Source: Paracoccus saliphilus
Lineage (GTDB): Bacteria; Pseudomonadota; Alphaproteobacteria; Rhodobacterales; Rhodobacteraceae
Direction of reading: 5' to 3'
DNA length: 64,000 nucleotides
Assembly (NCBI RefSeq): GCF_028553805.1
Contig: NZ_CP067140.1
Location: 3,286,001-3,350,000 of the forward strand
Part shown: in pieces, positions 26,250 through 34,848 of the stretch
Layout of the letters: each line of letters opens with the position of its first letter
Numbering within the stretch: position 1 is the stretch's first letter
Notes under the pieces: generated by a model
Databases searched by the model: none
The model's input: the letters and a program-made list of their open reading frames with translations, nothing else
What the model was told of the DNA's origin: nothing
Translations under genes and position numbers: made by a program

Positions 26250-27539
26250 TCAGTCCTCCACGGCCTCGGTTCCGCACCAATCCGCGATGAACAATGCCAT
26301 CGCCTCGGTGATCCTGCGCAGGGAAGGCAGGCTAACGCATTCATCCACACCATGGATGTTGCGCGAAACCGGGCCATAGCAAAGCGCCGGAATCTTGTTG
26401 TACAGCGCATAGACCCGCGTATCGAGATACCCGGCAGTCATGAAGCTTTCCAGCGGCTTGCCGCAAGCAGCCTTGTGCGCCTCGGCCAAGGCGGCCTCGG
26501 CATCTGAACCGGGTTCCAGCACGTAGCCCTCGGCGTAAAAGCCGTTGAAGACGACTTCAGGCGGATTATTGGCGAGGAACCTGTCGGATTGCCCGAAAGC
26601 CGCGATCCGTTCGGTGATCTCGCGCGCGGCATCGGCGGCGCTGCGCCCCGGATAGATCGAGACGCGGCAGTCGATATTGCACCATGACGGCACCGAGGAC
26701 GCCCAATCACCGCCTTCGATCTTGCCGATATTGAGATTGATGGGATGGGCCTCATCCTCGAAATGCGGATGTTCGCCTTTTTCGGCATTCCAATCGGCCT
26801 CGATCGCGCGCAGGGCTCCGATCACCCGATAGGCGGTGTCGATGGCATTAGCCCCCTCGCCCATTTCCCGCACATGCACGGGCATGCCCCGCAGCTTGAC
26901 CTGGAACCACAACACGCCGGTGTTGGCGCGAACCAGCTTTTCGTCCTCGGGTTCAGGGATCAGGACCGCATCGGCGGTATAGCCCTGAAGCCATGTCTGC
27001 AGCGCACCATTGCCGGTGGATTCCTCTTCCACAACCGATTGTACATAGACGGTCGCCGCCGGTTGCAGCCCGAGCCGGCGAAGCGCATCCAGCGCGAATA
27101 TATTCGCCGCAGCACCCGCCTTCATATCAGCGGCGCCACGTCCATACATCCAGTCCCCGTCGATACGGCCAGAAAAGGGCGGGTCGCGCCACATGTCATG
27201 CAGCCCCTCTGGCACGACATCGAGATGCGACTGCAAGATCAGCGAGTGCCCGGTTTCGTTCCGGGGCCGGTGAATGCCGACGATGATGGGCGCATCCGAA
27301 TGCTGCTCTGACCAATGCGAACCGCCAAGGTGCGCGGCGATGACCTCCCTATCCATTGCAAAGCGATCCATCGCGTAACCGCGCGATTTCAACTGGTTGA
27401 ACACGAAGTCCTGGATCGGATGTTCATGCCCGCGCAGAGACGGCATCGCGACAAGCTGCTGCGTGAAGGCGATCTGATCGTCGAACCCCTCCTCGACGGA
27501 TGTCAGGATGCGGTCCCTGAGGGTTGGATCGAGCGGCAT
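26250..27539 (-). CDS. M20-family amidohydrolase/peptidase (ArgE/DapE-like)
   Basis: A 429-residue zinc amidohydrolase. Metal ligands appear in LILQSHLDVVPEG (H near residue 105), GRGAADMKAGAAANIF (D near 138), VVEEESTGNGALQ (catalytic E-E near 172) and SRNIHGVDECV (H near 402). The dimerisation insert lies in the middle. It is the last gene of an operon with a ThDP enzyme and a class III transaminase, 24 bases downstream of the former. Likely activity is hydrolysis of an N-acyl or peptide bond in an imported compound. Families of this type are annotated as acetylornithine deacetylase or succinyl-diaminopimelate desuccinylase, but operon context argues for catabolism. Confidence 0.78.
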   Translation of the reverse strand: MPLDPTLRDRILTSVEEGFDDQIAFTQQLVAMPSLRGHEHPIQDFVFNQLKSRGYAMDRFAMDREVIAAHLGGSHWSEQHSDAPIIVGIHRPRNETGHSLILQSHLDVVPEGLHDMWRDPPFSGRIDGDWMYGRGAADMKAGAAANIFALDALRRLGLQPAATVYVQSVVEEESTGNGALQTWLQGYTADAVLIPEPEDEKLVRANTGVLWFQVKLRGMPVHVREMGEGANAIDTAYRVIGALRAIEADWNAEKGEHPHFEDEAHPINLNIGKIEGGDWASSVPSWCNIDCRVSIYPGRSAADAAREITERIAAFGQSDRFLANNPPEVVFNGFYAEGYVLEPGSDAEAALAEAHKAACGKPLESFMTAGYLDTRVYALYNKIPALCYGPVSRNIHGVDECVSLPSLRRITEAMALFIADWCGTEAVED

Positions 27540-27563
27540 CGGTTACTCCTTTCGGCTGCACCG

Positions 27564-29105
27564 TTACATCACGGCTTCAATCAGGAACGGGCCGGGTTCG
27601 CGCGCGGCATCCTCGATGGCCCGCTGCAATTCGCGGGTATCCTCGACCCGCCGCCCCGACACCCCCATTCCGCGGGCAAGCGACACAAAATCCAACTCGG
27701 GGCGGTCGAGATCGAGCATGTTCAGCGCATCAGGTCCCGGATTCGCGCCGACATTGCGCAATTCCCCCTTGAGGATCTCATAGCTGCGATTGGCAAATAT
27801 CACATTGGTGACATTGAGACCTTCGCGGGCCTGTGTCCAGAGCGCCTGGATCGTGTACATCGCCGAACCATCGGCCTGACAGGCGATCACCGGACGGTCG
27901 GGTGCACCAAGCGCAGCCCCCGTGGCCAATGGCAATCCGATCCCGATCGAGCCACCGGTCAGTGCCAGCCAGCTTGTCGGCGCGGCCCCCGCCGCCGCGG
28001 GATAGACATGGCCACCTGCAGTGACCATCTCGTCCGTGACAATGGCGCTCTCGGGTAGTGCATTGGCGATAGCAGCTGCCAGTGTCTCGCGGGTGATCGC
28101 GCCGGGTTGCGGCGCGGGCGGCAGCGGGCCATCGACCGGCCTGCCCGGCCTGGCGCCTATCCGATCGGCCAGCGCGGCGATGGCCGCCGGGCCGTCGCCA
28201 TCCAGCCCCGCCAACCGGATGATCTCGCAATTCTCGGGCAAAACGAGGCTGGGCTTGCCCGGATAGGCGAAGAAGGCGACCGGCGGCGGCGTCTCGATCA
28301 GGATCGCCCTTGTGAATGGGCGCAGGCATTCCAGCGCCTCGTTGATCGGATAGGGAATCTTCGGCACCTCGAACCGGCCCCGGCCCCGCTCGGTCCGGCG
28401 GCTCGAGACAGGGGCAAGAACACGCGCGCCGCTGCGTTCCGATATCCCCTGCAGCAATGCCAGCGCGGCGATGTCTTCGAGGACCGAATTGCCCGCCAGA
28501 ATGACGGTGTTTTCATCGCCTTCCAATGCCCTGACGGCCTGGGACAATGCAGTTTCGTCCAACGGGGCGGGACCCTCTGGCTCGATCACATCCGCCATGA
28601 CCCCGCCTTCATCCCAACCGATATCCGCCGGAGCCACGAGCGTGGCGACACGCCCCGGCTTACCGCGCGCCGCCGCCAGCGCCTCCATTGCATCGGCGGC
28701 AAAACTTTCCGCCGAACCGGCCGAGCGCACCCAATCGCTGAACGGGGCCGCCGCGCCCTCGACATCGCCCGAAAGCGGCGCATCATATTGCTGATGGCGC
28801 AAGGCATGGTCGCCGACAATATTCACCATCGGCACCCTGCCCTTGCGCGCGTTATGCATGTTGGCCCCGGCATTGGCGAGACCGGGTGCAAGATGCAAAA
28901 GCGTCACTGCAGGTTTCCCGGCCATGCGCGCATAGCCGTCTGCTGCGCCGGTCACGACACCTTCGAACAGGCCCAGCACACAGTGCATCAGCTTGGTACG
29001 ATCCAACGCATCGACGAACTGCATCTCTGATGTGCCGGGATTGGCGAAGCAGACCTCCACCCCCCCGGCATGCAGGCTGCGGACGACGCTTTCGGCTCCG
29101 TTCAT
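27564..29105 (-). CDS. ThDP-dependent enzyme, acetolactate synthase/benzoylformate decarboxylase-like
   Basis: A 513-residue thiamine diphosphate enzyme. The N-terminus MNGAESVVRSLHAGGVEVCFANPGTSEM leads to GLFEGVVTGAADGYARM with the cofactor-activating Glu near residue 45. The C-terminal ThDP/magnesium motif is CQADGSAMYTIQAL, then NVIFANRSYEI near 405-435. GAGGA seven bases upstream favours the ATG at 29105; ATGs at 29126 and 29144 (the latter overlapping the transaminase stop) lack one. There is no small regulatory subunit, so biosynthetic acetolactate synthase is unlikely. It may be a 2-keto acid decarboxylase or carboligase acting after the neighbouring transaminase (inference). Confidence 0.75.
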   Translation of the reverse strand: MNGAESVVRSLHAGGVEVCFANPGTSEMQFVDALDRTKLMHCVLGLFEGVVTGAADGYARMAGKPAVTLLHLAPGLANAGANMHNARKGRVPMVNIVGDHALRHQQYDAPLSGDVEGAAAPFSDWVRSAGSAESFAADAMEALAAARGKPGRVATLVAPADIGWDEGGVMADVIEPEGPAPLDETALSQAVRALEGDENTVILAGNSVLEDIAALALLQGISERSGARVLAPVSSRRTERGRGRFEVPKIPYPINEALECLRPFTRAILIETPPPVAFFAYPGKPSLVLPENCEIIRLAGLDGDGPAAIAALADRIGARPGRPVDGPLPPAPQPGAITRETLAAAIANALPESAIVTDEMVTAGGHVYPAAAGAAPTSWLALTGGSIGIGLPLATGAALGAPDRPVIACQADGSAMYTIQALWTQAREGLNVTNVIFANRSYEILKGELRNVGANPGPDALNMLDLDRPELDFVSLARGMGVSGRRVEDTRELQRAIEDAAREPGPFLIEAVM

Positions 29106-29140
29106 GTTCTTGTCCTCAACGGTCATGGGATAGGATTGGA

Positions 29141-30493
29141 TCATGCGGATATCTGCTGTTGCAGAATGTCGAGCGACTCCGTCACCACGCCGATCATCTC
29201 GTCGATCTCGGCGCGCGAAACGATCAGGGGCGGGCAGAAGCCCATCGTATCCCCCATGTTGCGCGAGATCACGCCCCTGTCCTGCATGATCCGGTTCATC
29301 AGGCCACCCCGCTGTGCAGGTGTATCACCCGGCTTCAGTTCAATCGCCCCGATCAGGCCGATCCCCCGTGTTTCGGCAACCAATGGATGATCGGCAAATG
29401 CGTTCAGGCGTTCTTGCATATAGGCACCGGTTTCCGCCGCGTTGCGGACGAGATCCCGCTCTTCGATGATGGCGATATTCTCCAGCGCCACCGCCGCGCC
29501 CACCGGATGCCCCGAAGCGGTAAAGCCATGCCCCAGCACGCCGATCCTGTCGCTTTCCTCTGCGATCGGCTCGAAGACGCGCTCGTTGATCATGAAGGCG
29601 GAGAGCGGGAAATAGGACGAGGTGATCTGCTTGGACATGACCAAGACATCCGGTTCGATGCCGAAGGTTTCGCAGGCGAACATCTTTCCCGTTCGTCCGA
29701 AGGCGCAGATCACCTCGTCGGCGATCAGCAGGATGTCGTGACGCTTCAGCACGGCCTGGATCTTCTCCCAATAGGTCCGGGGCGGAACGATCACGCCCCC
29801 CGCGCCCATCACCGGCTCGGCGATGAAGGCGGCGATGGTGTCGGGGCCTTCGCTCTGGATCAACGCCTCCAGCTCCTCGGCGCAACGGGTGGCGAAATCC
29901 TCTTCGCTCTCGCCCTCCTTGCCCTCGCTGCCGAAATGCGGCGCCATGGTGTGCAGGACATTCGAAATCGGCAGATCGAACGACCTGTGATTATTCGGCA
30001 GACCGGTCAGGCTGGCCGAAGCGATGGTAACCCCGTGATAACCGCGCAGGCGGGAAATGATCTTCTTGCGCTGCGGCTGGCCAAGCGCGTTCGAGCGATA
30101 CCAGAGCAACTTGACCACTGTATCGTTCGCTTCCGAACCCGAATTGGTAAAATAGACCTTGCTCATCAGCGCCGGCGCGATCGAGATCAATTTTTCCGCG
30201 AGATCGATGACCGGACCATGCGATTTATGCGAGAAGGAATGATAGAAGGGCAGCGCCTGCATCTGCCGCGTCGCCGCGTCTACCAACCGCTGCTCGTTGA
30301 AGCCGAGGCCGACGCTCCATAACCCGGCCATCGCCTCGAGATAGCGCTTGCCATTATTGTCGAACACATAAGGCCCCTCTCCGCGTTCGATCACCAGCGG
30401 GCCGATCTCAAGATGCCGGGCCGCATTCGTGTAGCTGTGCAGGTGATAGGCAATATCGCGCGCCTCCTGAGAGTTCATGCCGCTGGCCACCAT
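29141..30493 (-). CDS. class III (omega-amino acid/diamine) aminotransferase
   Basis: A 450-residue PLP enzyme of the class III family (SpuC, omega-amino acid:pyruvate and related). Features are TNSGSEANDTVVKLLWYR near residue 118, RGYHGVTIASASLTG near 150, the cofactor aspartate in LLIADEVICAFGRTG near 255, and the PLP lysine in VMSKQITSSYFPLS near 285. AGGAGG seven bases upstream supports the ATG at 30493. It heads an operon with the ThDP enzyme and the M20 hydrolase. It may deaminate putrescine, GABA or another omega-amine with pyruvate as acceptor; the substrate cannot be fixed from sequence. Confidence 0.8.
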   Translation of the reverse strand: MVASGMNSQEARDIAYHLHSYTNAARHLEIGPLVIERGEGPYVFDNNGKRYLEAMAGLWSVGLGFNEQRLVDAATRQMQALPFYHSFSHKSHGPVIDLAEKLISIAPALMSKVYFTNSGSEANDTVVKLLWYRSNALGQPQRKKIISRLRGYHGVTIASASLTGLPNNHRSFDLPISNVLHTMAPHFGSEGKEGESEEDFATRCAEELEALIQSEGPDTIAAFIAEPVMGAGGVIVPPRTYWEKIQAVLKRHDILLIADEVICAFGRTGKMFACETFGIEPDVLVMSKQITSSYFPLSAFMINERVFEPIAEESDRIGVLGHGFTASGHPVGAAVALENIAIIEERDLVRNAAETGAYMQERLNAFADHPLVAETRGIGLIGAIELKPGDTPAQRGGLMNRIMQDRGVISRNMGDTMGFCPPLIVSRAEIDEMIGVVTESLDILQQQISA

Positions 30494-30594
30494 GATCTGT
30501 CCTCCTGAGATTGTGGATGCGGAAACGGAAAACCTTCCCGCGAGAATCCGGTGAGGTGACTATTGCGCCCAATTCTTGCCGGTTCAACATTTTC

Positions 30595-30609
30595 GATGCA
30601 TGATGCATC
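30595..30609. promoter_or_regulatory. palindromic GntR operator
   Basis: GATGCAT-G-ATGCATC is a perfect 15-bp palindrome about 40 bases before the GntR start and about 100 bases before the transaminase start. Its length and central position in the divergent region fit a GntR/FCD dimer site. Binding is inferred. Confidence 0.6.
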
Positions 30610-30648
30610 AAATTACATCGTCTTTCAGTCATGGCGAGGCGCTAGGCT

Positions 30649-31305
30649 TTGAAGGAAATCAGCAAGGATTCGCTAGGCGCGACCATCTATGACCAGTTGG
30701 CGCAGGCGCTCGTCCGGGGCATGCTTCGCCCGGATCAGAAGGTGACGATCCGGGGACTGGCCGAAATGCTGGGAACGAGCTCCACCCCGGTACGAGACGC
30801 GATTCAGCGCATGTTGCAGGATCAGGTGCTGGAGCAGCGCTCTTCCCGCGATGTCCGGGTGCCAGTGCTGGAGGTCGCGCAATACCTGGAAATTTCTCGT
30901 ATCCGAATGGAACTGGAGGGCATGGCCGCCGGGCAGGCAGCCGAACGGGCGACTGCAGGCGATATCTCGCGCCTGAAGCGGATCGTTGCGCAAACCGAGA
31001 CCGCCATGGCAGCAGACAGGTGGATACGCGCGGTCGAGTATAACCAGCGCTTCCATTTCGCGCTGGCCAGCATGGCGGATATGCCGGTTCTGCTATCGAT
31101 CCTGCACCGGCTGTGGCTGCGGATGGGGCCGCTCATCGCCGGATATTACGATTCCGCACGCGGGGATCTGGTCGGGCATCATCACGAAATCATCGCTGCC
31201 TGCGAATCTCGTGACGGGGCCGCGGCACGGGCGGCCATGCGTGCCGATATCAAAAAGCCCAGAAAAGGGATCATTGCCTATATCAACAGCTTCGAATCCG
31301 GATGA
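30649..31305 (+). CDS. GntR-family regulator (FCD) of the transaminase/ABC region
   Basis: A 218-residue GntR regulator: winged helix at about residues 8-70 (ATIYDQLAQALVRGMLRPDQKVTIRGLAE, then TSSTPVRDAIQRML) and an FCD domain with the metal-binding-type histidines (ever near YNQRFHFALASM and GHHHEIIAACES). The start is a TTG at 30649; no ATG gives a better N-terminus, because the ATG at 30631 runs straight into a stop. It is divergent from the transaminase operon and 99 bases upstream of the peptide ABC operon, so it may control both. Confidence 0.75.
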   Translation: MKEISKDSLGATIYDQLAQALVRGMLRPDQKVTIRGLAEMLGTSSTPVRDAIQRMLQDQVLEQRSSRDVRVPVLEVAQYLEISRIRMELEGMAAGQAAERATAGDISRLKRIVAQTETAMAADRWIRAVEYNQRFHFALASMADMPVLLSILHRLWLRMGPLIAGYYDSARGDLVGHHHEIIAACESRDGAAARAAMRADIKKPRKGIIAYINSFESG

Positions 31306-31404
31306 CATGAAACTGGCATCCAGAAAAAGCTTAAAATCCTGCCCGACTTCGATAGGCTGACAGGTAACAAATCAGGAAAAAAGAACCACAGGGAGAAATA
31401 AGGC

Positions 31405-32961
31405 ATGAGACGTCAAGTCCGAAATCTTATGGCAGCATTGGCCGTAACCATTGCCCTGCCCGCCATGGCGCAGGAGCCGCAAAGCGGCGGAACGCTGAAC
31501 GTGGTCATCCAGCCAGAGCCGCCGGGATTGATGATCGGCCTGCTCCAGAACGCCCCTACCCAGATGGTCGCCGGTGACATATACGAAAGCCTGCTGCGCT
31601 ATGACACCGACCTGAATCCGCATCCCGGCCTCGCGAAGGAATGGAGCATTTCCGAAGACGGCCTGACCTATACCTTCAAGCTCCATGAAGGTGTGAAGTT
31701 TCATGACGGTGAGGAATTCACCTCCGAGGATGTGAAATTCTCGATCGATGTATTCCTGCGCGAAACCCATCCGCGCCTGCGCACCTCGCTGGAACATCTC
31801 GAAAGCATCGAGACACCGGATCCCTATACCGTCGTATTCAAGCTGAAGAACCCCTTCGGCCCGTTCCTCGGCCTGTTCGAGCCGGGCACCGCGCCGATGA
31901 TCCCGAAACATGTCTACGAGGGGACGGATTTCGCCAGCAACCCCGCCAACAACACACCGATCGGCACCGGCCCGTTCAAATTCGATGAATGGGAGAAGGG
32001 CAGCTATATCCACCTGGTGAAGAACGAGGATTACTACCTGGAGGGCAAGCCCTACCTCGATGACATCTATTATCATGTGATCCCCGATGCCGCCTCGCGC
32101 TCGGTGGCCTATGAGACCGGCAGGGTGGACGTGCTTCCCGGCGGCTCTATCGAAAATTTCGACGTGCCGCGGATCAAGGAAATGGAGAACACCTGCATCA
32201 CCGACAAGGGGTGGGAGCTTTTCGGCCCGCTGGCATGGATGTGGGTCAACCATGACAACCCGCCACTCGACGATCTGAAGGTCCGGCAGGCGATCATGCA
32301 TGCGGTCGACCGGGAATTCTCCCGCGATGCGCTTTGGAACGGTCTGGGCAAGGTCGCGACGGGGCCGGTCTCGTCATCGACGCGCTTCTATTCGGATGCG
32401 ACCCCGGATATTTCCTACGATCCCGAGAAGGCAAAGGCGTTGCTCGAGGAATCCTCCTATAACGGCGAGACGATCCGCCTGCTTGGCTTGCCTTATGGCG
32501 AAACATGGCAGCGTTGGGCCGAGGCGGTGAAGCAGAACCTCGCCGAGATCGGCATGGATGTCGAGATCGTCGCCTCGGATGTGGCAGGGTGGAACCAGAA
32601 AGTCAGCGACCGCGATTACGATCTGGCCTTCACCTACCTTTACCAATACGGCGACCCGGCCCTTGGCGTGGCGCGCAACTATTTCAGTGACAATGCGGAA
32701 AAGGGCTCGCCCTGGAATAATGTCGCGAATTACCAGAACCCGGAAATCGACGAGATGTTCGAGGAGGCTGCCCTGATGGTCAGTCCCGAGGACCGCGAAA
32801 AGGCCTATGCCGAGATCCAGGACATCATCGTTTCGGATGCCCCGAATATCTGGCTCCTCGAGCTGGGCTTCCCGACGATATCCCGCTGCAATATCCATGA
32901 TCCGGTCACCACGGCGATCGGGGTGAATGACAGCTTCCGCGACACATGGATCGAACAGTAA
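31405..32961 (+). CDS. peptide/opine-type ABC transporter substrate-binding protein
   Basis: A 518-residue family 5 solute-binding protein (DppA/OppA type). A Sec signal peptide ends near residue 23 (ALPAMAQ-EPQ). Typical sequence includes GGTLNVVIQPEPPGLM at the mature start, AKEWSISEDGLTYTFKLHEGVKFHDGEEF near residue 75 and TPIGTGPFKFDEWEKG near 190. AGGGAGAAATAAGG precedes the ATG. Ligands of this family range from dipeptides to opines, glutathione and nickel. Placement beside an M20 amidohydrolase and transaminase suggests an N-acyl or peptide-like compound. A strong hairpin follows the gene. Confidence 0.87.
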   Translation: MRRQVRNLMAALAVTIALPAMAQEPQSGGTLNVVIQPEPPGLMIGLLQNAPTQMVAGDIYESLLRYDTDLNPHPGLAKEWSISEDGLTYTFKLHEGVKFHDGEEFTSEDVKFSIDVFLRETHPRLRTSLEHLESIETPDPYTVVFKLKNPFGPFLGLFEPGTAPMIPKHVYEGTDFASNPANNTPIGTGPFKFDEWEKGSYIHLVKNEDYYLEGKPYLDDIYYHVIPDAASRSVAYETGRVDVLPGGSIENFDVPRIKEMENTCITDKGWELFGPLAWMWVNHDNPPLDDLKVRQAIMHAVDREFSRDALWNGLGKVATGPVSSSTRFYSDATPDISYDPEKAKALLEESSYNGETIRLLGLPYGETWQRWAEAVKQNLAEIGMDVEIVASDVAGWNQKVSDRDYDLAFTYLYQYGDPALGVARNYFSDNAEKGSPWNNVANYQNPEIDEMFEEAALMVSPEDREKAYAEIQDIIVSDAPNIWLLELGFPTISRCNIHDPVTTAIGVNDSFRDTWIEQ

Positions 32962-32980
32962 CCGGGTGTTCGCCTTTTGA

Positions 32981-33009
32981 CCGGGGAGGCGGCCTTTCCG
33001 CCTTCCCGG
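32981..33009 (+). terminator. intercistronic hairpin after the peptide binding protein
   Basis: CCGGGGAGGCGG (32981-32992) and CCGCCTTCCCGG (32998-33009) form a 12-pair stem with one G-T wobble and a five-base loop CCTTT. There is no T-tract. It sits 20 bases after the stop and 32 bases before the permease start. Confidence 0.6.
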
Positions 33010-33040
33010 ATATCTCGCCAACAGCAACGGGAGAACAGGT

Positions 33041-34012
33041 TTGACGCGGTTCATCCTCGGCAGGTTGGTCAAGTCAGTCTTCATCCTTCTGGCCATCCTG
33101 ATCCTGAATTTCTTTCTGATCCACGCCGCCCCCGGCGATCCCGCCGCCGTCATGGCCGGCGAGGCCGGTGCCGCAGATGAAAAATTCCTCGCCGATCTGC
33201 GCACAAAATTCGGGCTGGACCAGCCGCTTTACGTCCAGCTCTGGATCTATCTCAAAGGCGCGGTGCAGCTTGATCTGGGCTTCTCCTTCCGCCAGCAGAT
33301 GCCGGTGGCGGACCTGATCTGGGACCGCCTACCCGCGACCCTGCTACTGACAGGGGCTGCTTTCGTATTGTCGCTGGTCATGGGGGTGATCGCGGGCGTC
33401 GCCGCCTCTGCCCGCCAGGGGACATGGGGAGACACGGTGATCTCGACCCTCGCGCTTCTGTTCTATGCAACGCCGCTGTTCTGGGTCGCCCTGATGGCAG
33501 TGGTGGTCTTTTCGGTCTGGCTCGGCTGGTTGCCGGGTTTCGGTTTCGAGACCATCGGGGCGGGCTATACCGGGTTTGCCCGCGCGCTCGATATCGGCAA
33601 GCACCTGATCCTGCCCGCGACGACATTGGGGCTGTTCTTCATGGCGATCTACACGCGTATGACCCGTGCCTCGATGCTGGAAGTCTCGCGCCTCGATTTC
33701 GTCAAGACCGCCCGCGCCAAGGGCCTCAGCCGCGGCGTGATCCAGCGCCGCCATGTGCTGCGCAACGCGCTTTTGCCCGTCATCACCCTTGCCGGGTTGC
33801 AGGCGGGGCAGGTTTTCGGCGGCGCGGTCCTGACCGAGACAGTCTTTGCCTGGCCCGGTATCGGCCGGCTGATGTTCGAGGCGATCAACCAGCGCGACTA
33901 CAACGTGATCCTTGGCGTTTTCTTCGTATCGGCGGCGATGGTGCTGCTGTTCAACCTGATCACCGATGTCATCTATGTCTTTGTCGATCCACGCATAAGG
34001 CTGACCGAATGA
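33041..34012 (+). CDS. peptide-type ABC transporter permease (DppB family)
   Basis: A 323-residue inner-membrane permease with six helices. It begins MTRFILGRLVKSVFILLAILILNFFLIHAAPGDP, the standard DppB N-terminus including the HAAPGDP motif. The EAA loop DFVKTARAKGLSRGVIQRRHVLRNA is near residue 225. The start is TTG at 33041 with GGGAGAACAGG upstream. Its stop overlaps the next permease start (ATGA). It forms the import pore with the DppC-type partner. Confidence 0.88.
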   Translation: MTRFILGRLVKSVFILLAILILNFFLIHAAPGDPAAVMAGEAGAADEKFLADLRTKFGLDQPLYVQLWIYLKGAVQLDLGFSFRQQMPVADLIWDRLPATLLLTGAAFVLSLVMGVIAGVAASARQGTWGDTVISTLALLFYATPLFWVALMAVVVFSVWLGWLPGFGFETIGAGYTGFARALDIGKHLILPATTLGLFFMAIYTRMTRASMLEVSRLDFVKTARAKGLSRGVIQRRHVLRNALLPVITLAGLQAGQVFGGAVLTETVFAWPGIGRLMFEAINQRDYNVILGVFFVSAAMVLLFNLITDVIYVFVDPRIRLTE

Positions 34013-34848
34013 GGGATTTCTGGAAACGATACTGCCGCAATCGCGGCGCGATCATCGGCCTGCTGATCCTGACGCTGGTCATCCTGGTCGCGATCCTCGC
34101 GCCGCTGTTGTTTCCGCAAAGTCCGTGGAAGATGGTGCAGCGCCCCTTCCTGCCGCCCTTTGCCCAGGGTGATCTTCTGTTGGGCACGGATGCGGTCGGC
34201 CGCGATGTCATGGCCGGGCTGGCGCATGGTGCCTATGTCAGCTTGCTGGTCGGGCTGGTCTCGACCATCGTCGCACTGGCCATCGGCGTGCCCATCGGCG
34301 CAAGCGCAGGCTATTTCGCCGGCAGCGTGGACGATGCGCTGATGCGCTTTACCGAGTTTTTCCAGACCATACCCAGTTTCGCATTAGCCATCGTGCTTCT
34401 GGCGACCTTCCAGCCATCGCTGACCTTCGTCATCATCGCCATCGCGATCGTCAGTTGGCCGCCCGTGGCGCGGTTGGTCCGGGGCGAGGTGCTGAGCCTG
34501 CGCACCCGCGAGTTCATCGAGGCGGCCACCCTGTCGGGATTGAGCAACCTGCAGATCATCACGCGGCATATCCTGCCTAACGCCTTGCCCCCGATCATCG
34601 TGCTGGCCTCATTGATGGTGGCACAGGCGATCCTGCTGGAAAGCGCACTCTCGTTTCTTGGGCTTGGTGATCCCAACATTATGTCATGGGGCTACATGAT
34701 CGGGGCCGCCCGCACGGTGATCCGCGAGCAATGGTGGCTGTCATTCATGCCGGGCATGGCGATCCTGCTGACGGTCCTTGCCCTGAACCTGATCGGCGAA
34801 GGGTTGAATGACGCGCTGAACCCGCGGTTGACGAGGAAATCGAAATGA
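34009..34848 (+). CDS. peptide-type ABC transporter permease (DppC family)
   Basis: A 279-residue permease. MRDFWKRYCRNRGAIIGLLILTLVI leads into LLGTDAVGRDVMAGLAHGAYVSLLVG near residue 60, the DppC signature. The EAA loop EFIEAATLSGLSNLQIITRHILPNALPP lies near residue 165-192, and LESALSFLGLGDP near 210. Start and stop both overlap neighbouring genes by four bases, so the transporter is translated as a coupled block. Confidence 0.88.
   Translation: MRDFWKRYCRNRGAIIGLLILTLVILVAILAPLLFPQSPWKMVQRPFLPPFAQGDLLLGTDAVGRDVMAGLAHGAYVSLLVGLVSTIVALAIGVPIGASAGYFAGSVDDALMRFTEFFQTIPSFALAIVLLATFQPSLTFVIIAIAIVSWPPVARLVRGEVLSLRTREFIEAATLSGLSNLQIITRHILPNALPPIIVLASLMVAQAILLESALSFLGLGDPNIMSWGYMIGAARTVIREQWWLSFMPGMAILLTVLALNLIGEGLNDALNPRLTRKSK

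Noticed and set aside
27564..29105. Biosynthetic acetolactate synthase
   Set aside because: No small regulatory subunit gene, and the neighbours are catabolic.
27564..30493. Taurine route (taurine-pyruvate aminotransferase plus sulfoacetaldehyde acetyltransferase)
   Set aside because: The pairing of a class III transaminase and a ThDP enzyme invites it, but the ThDP protein starts and motifs do not resemble Xsc, and no phosphotransacetylase or sulfite exporter lies nearby.
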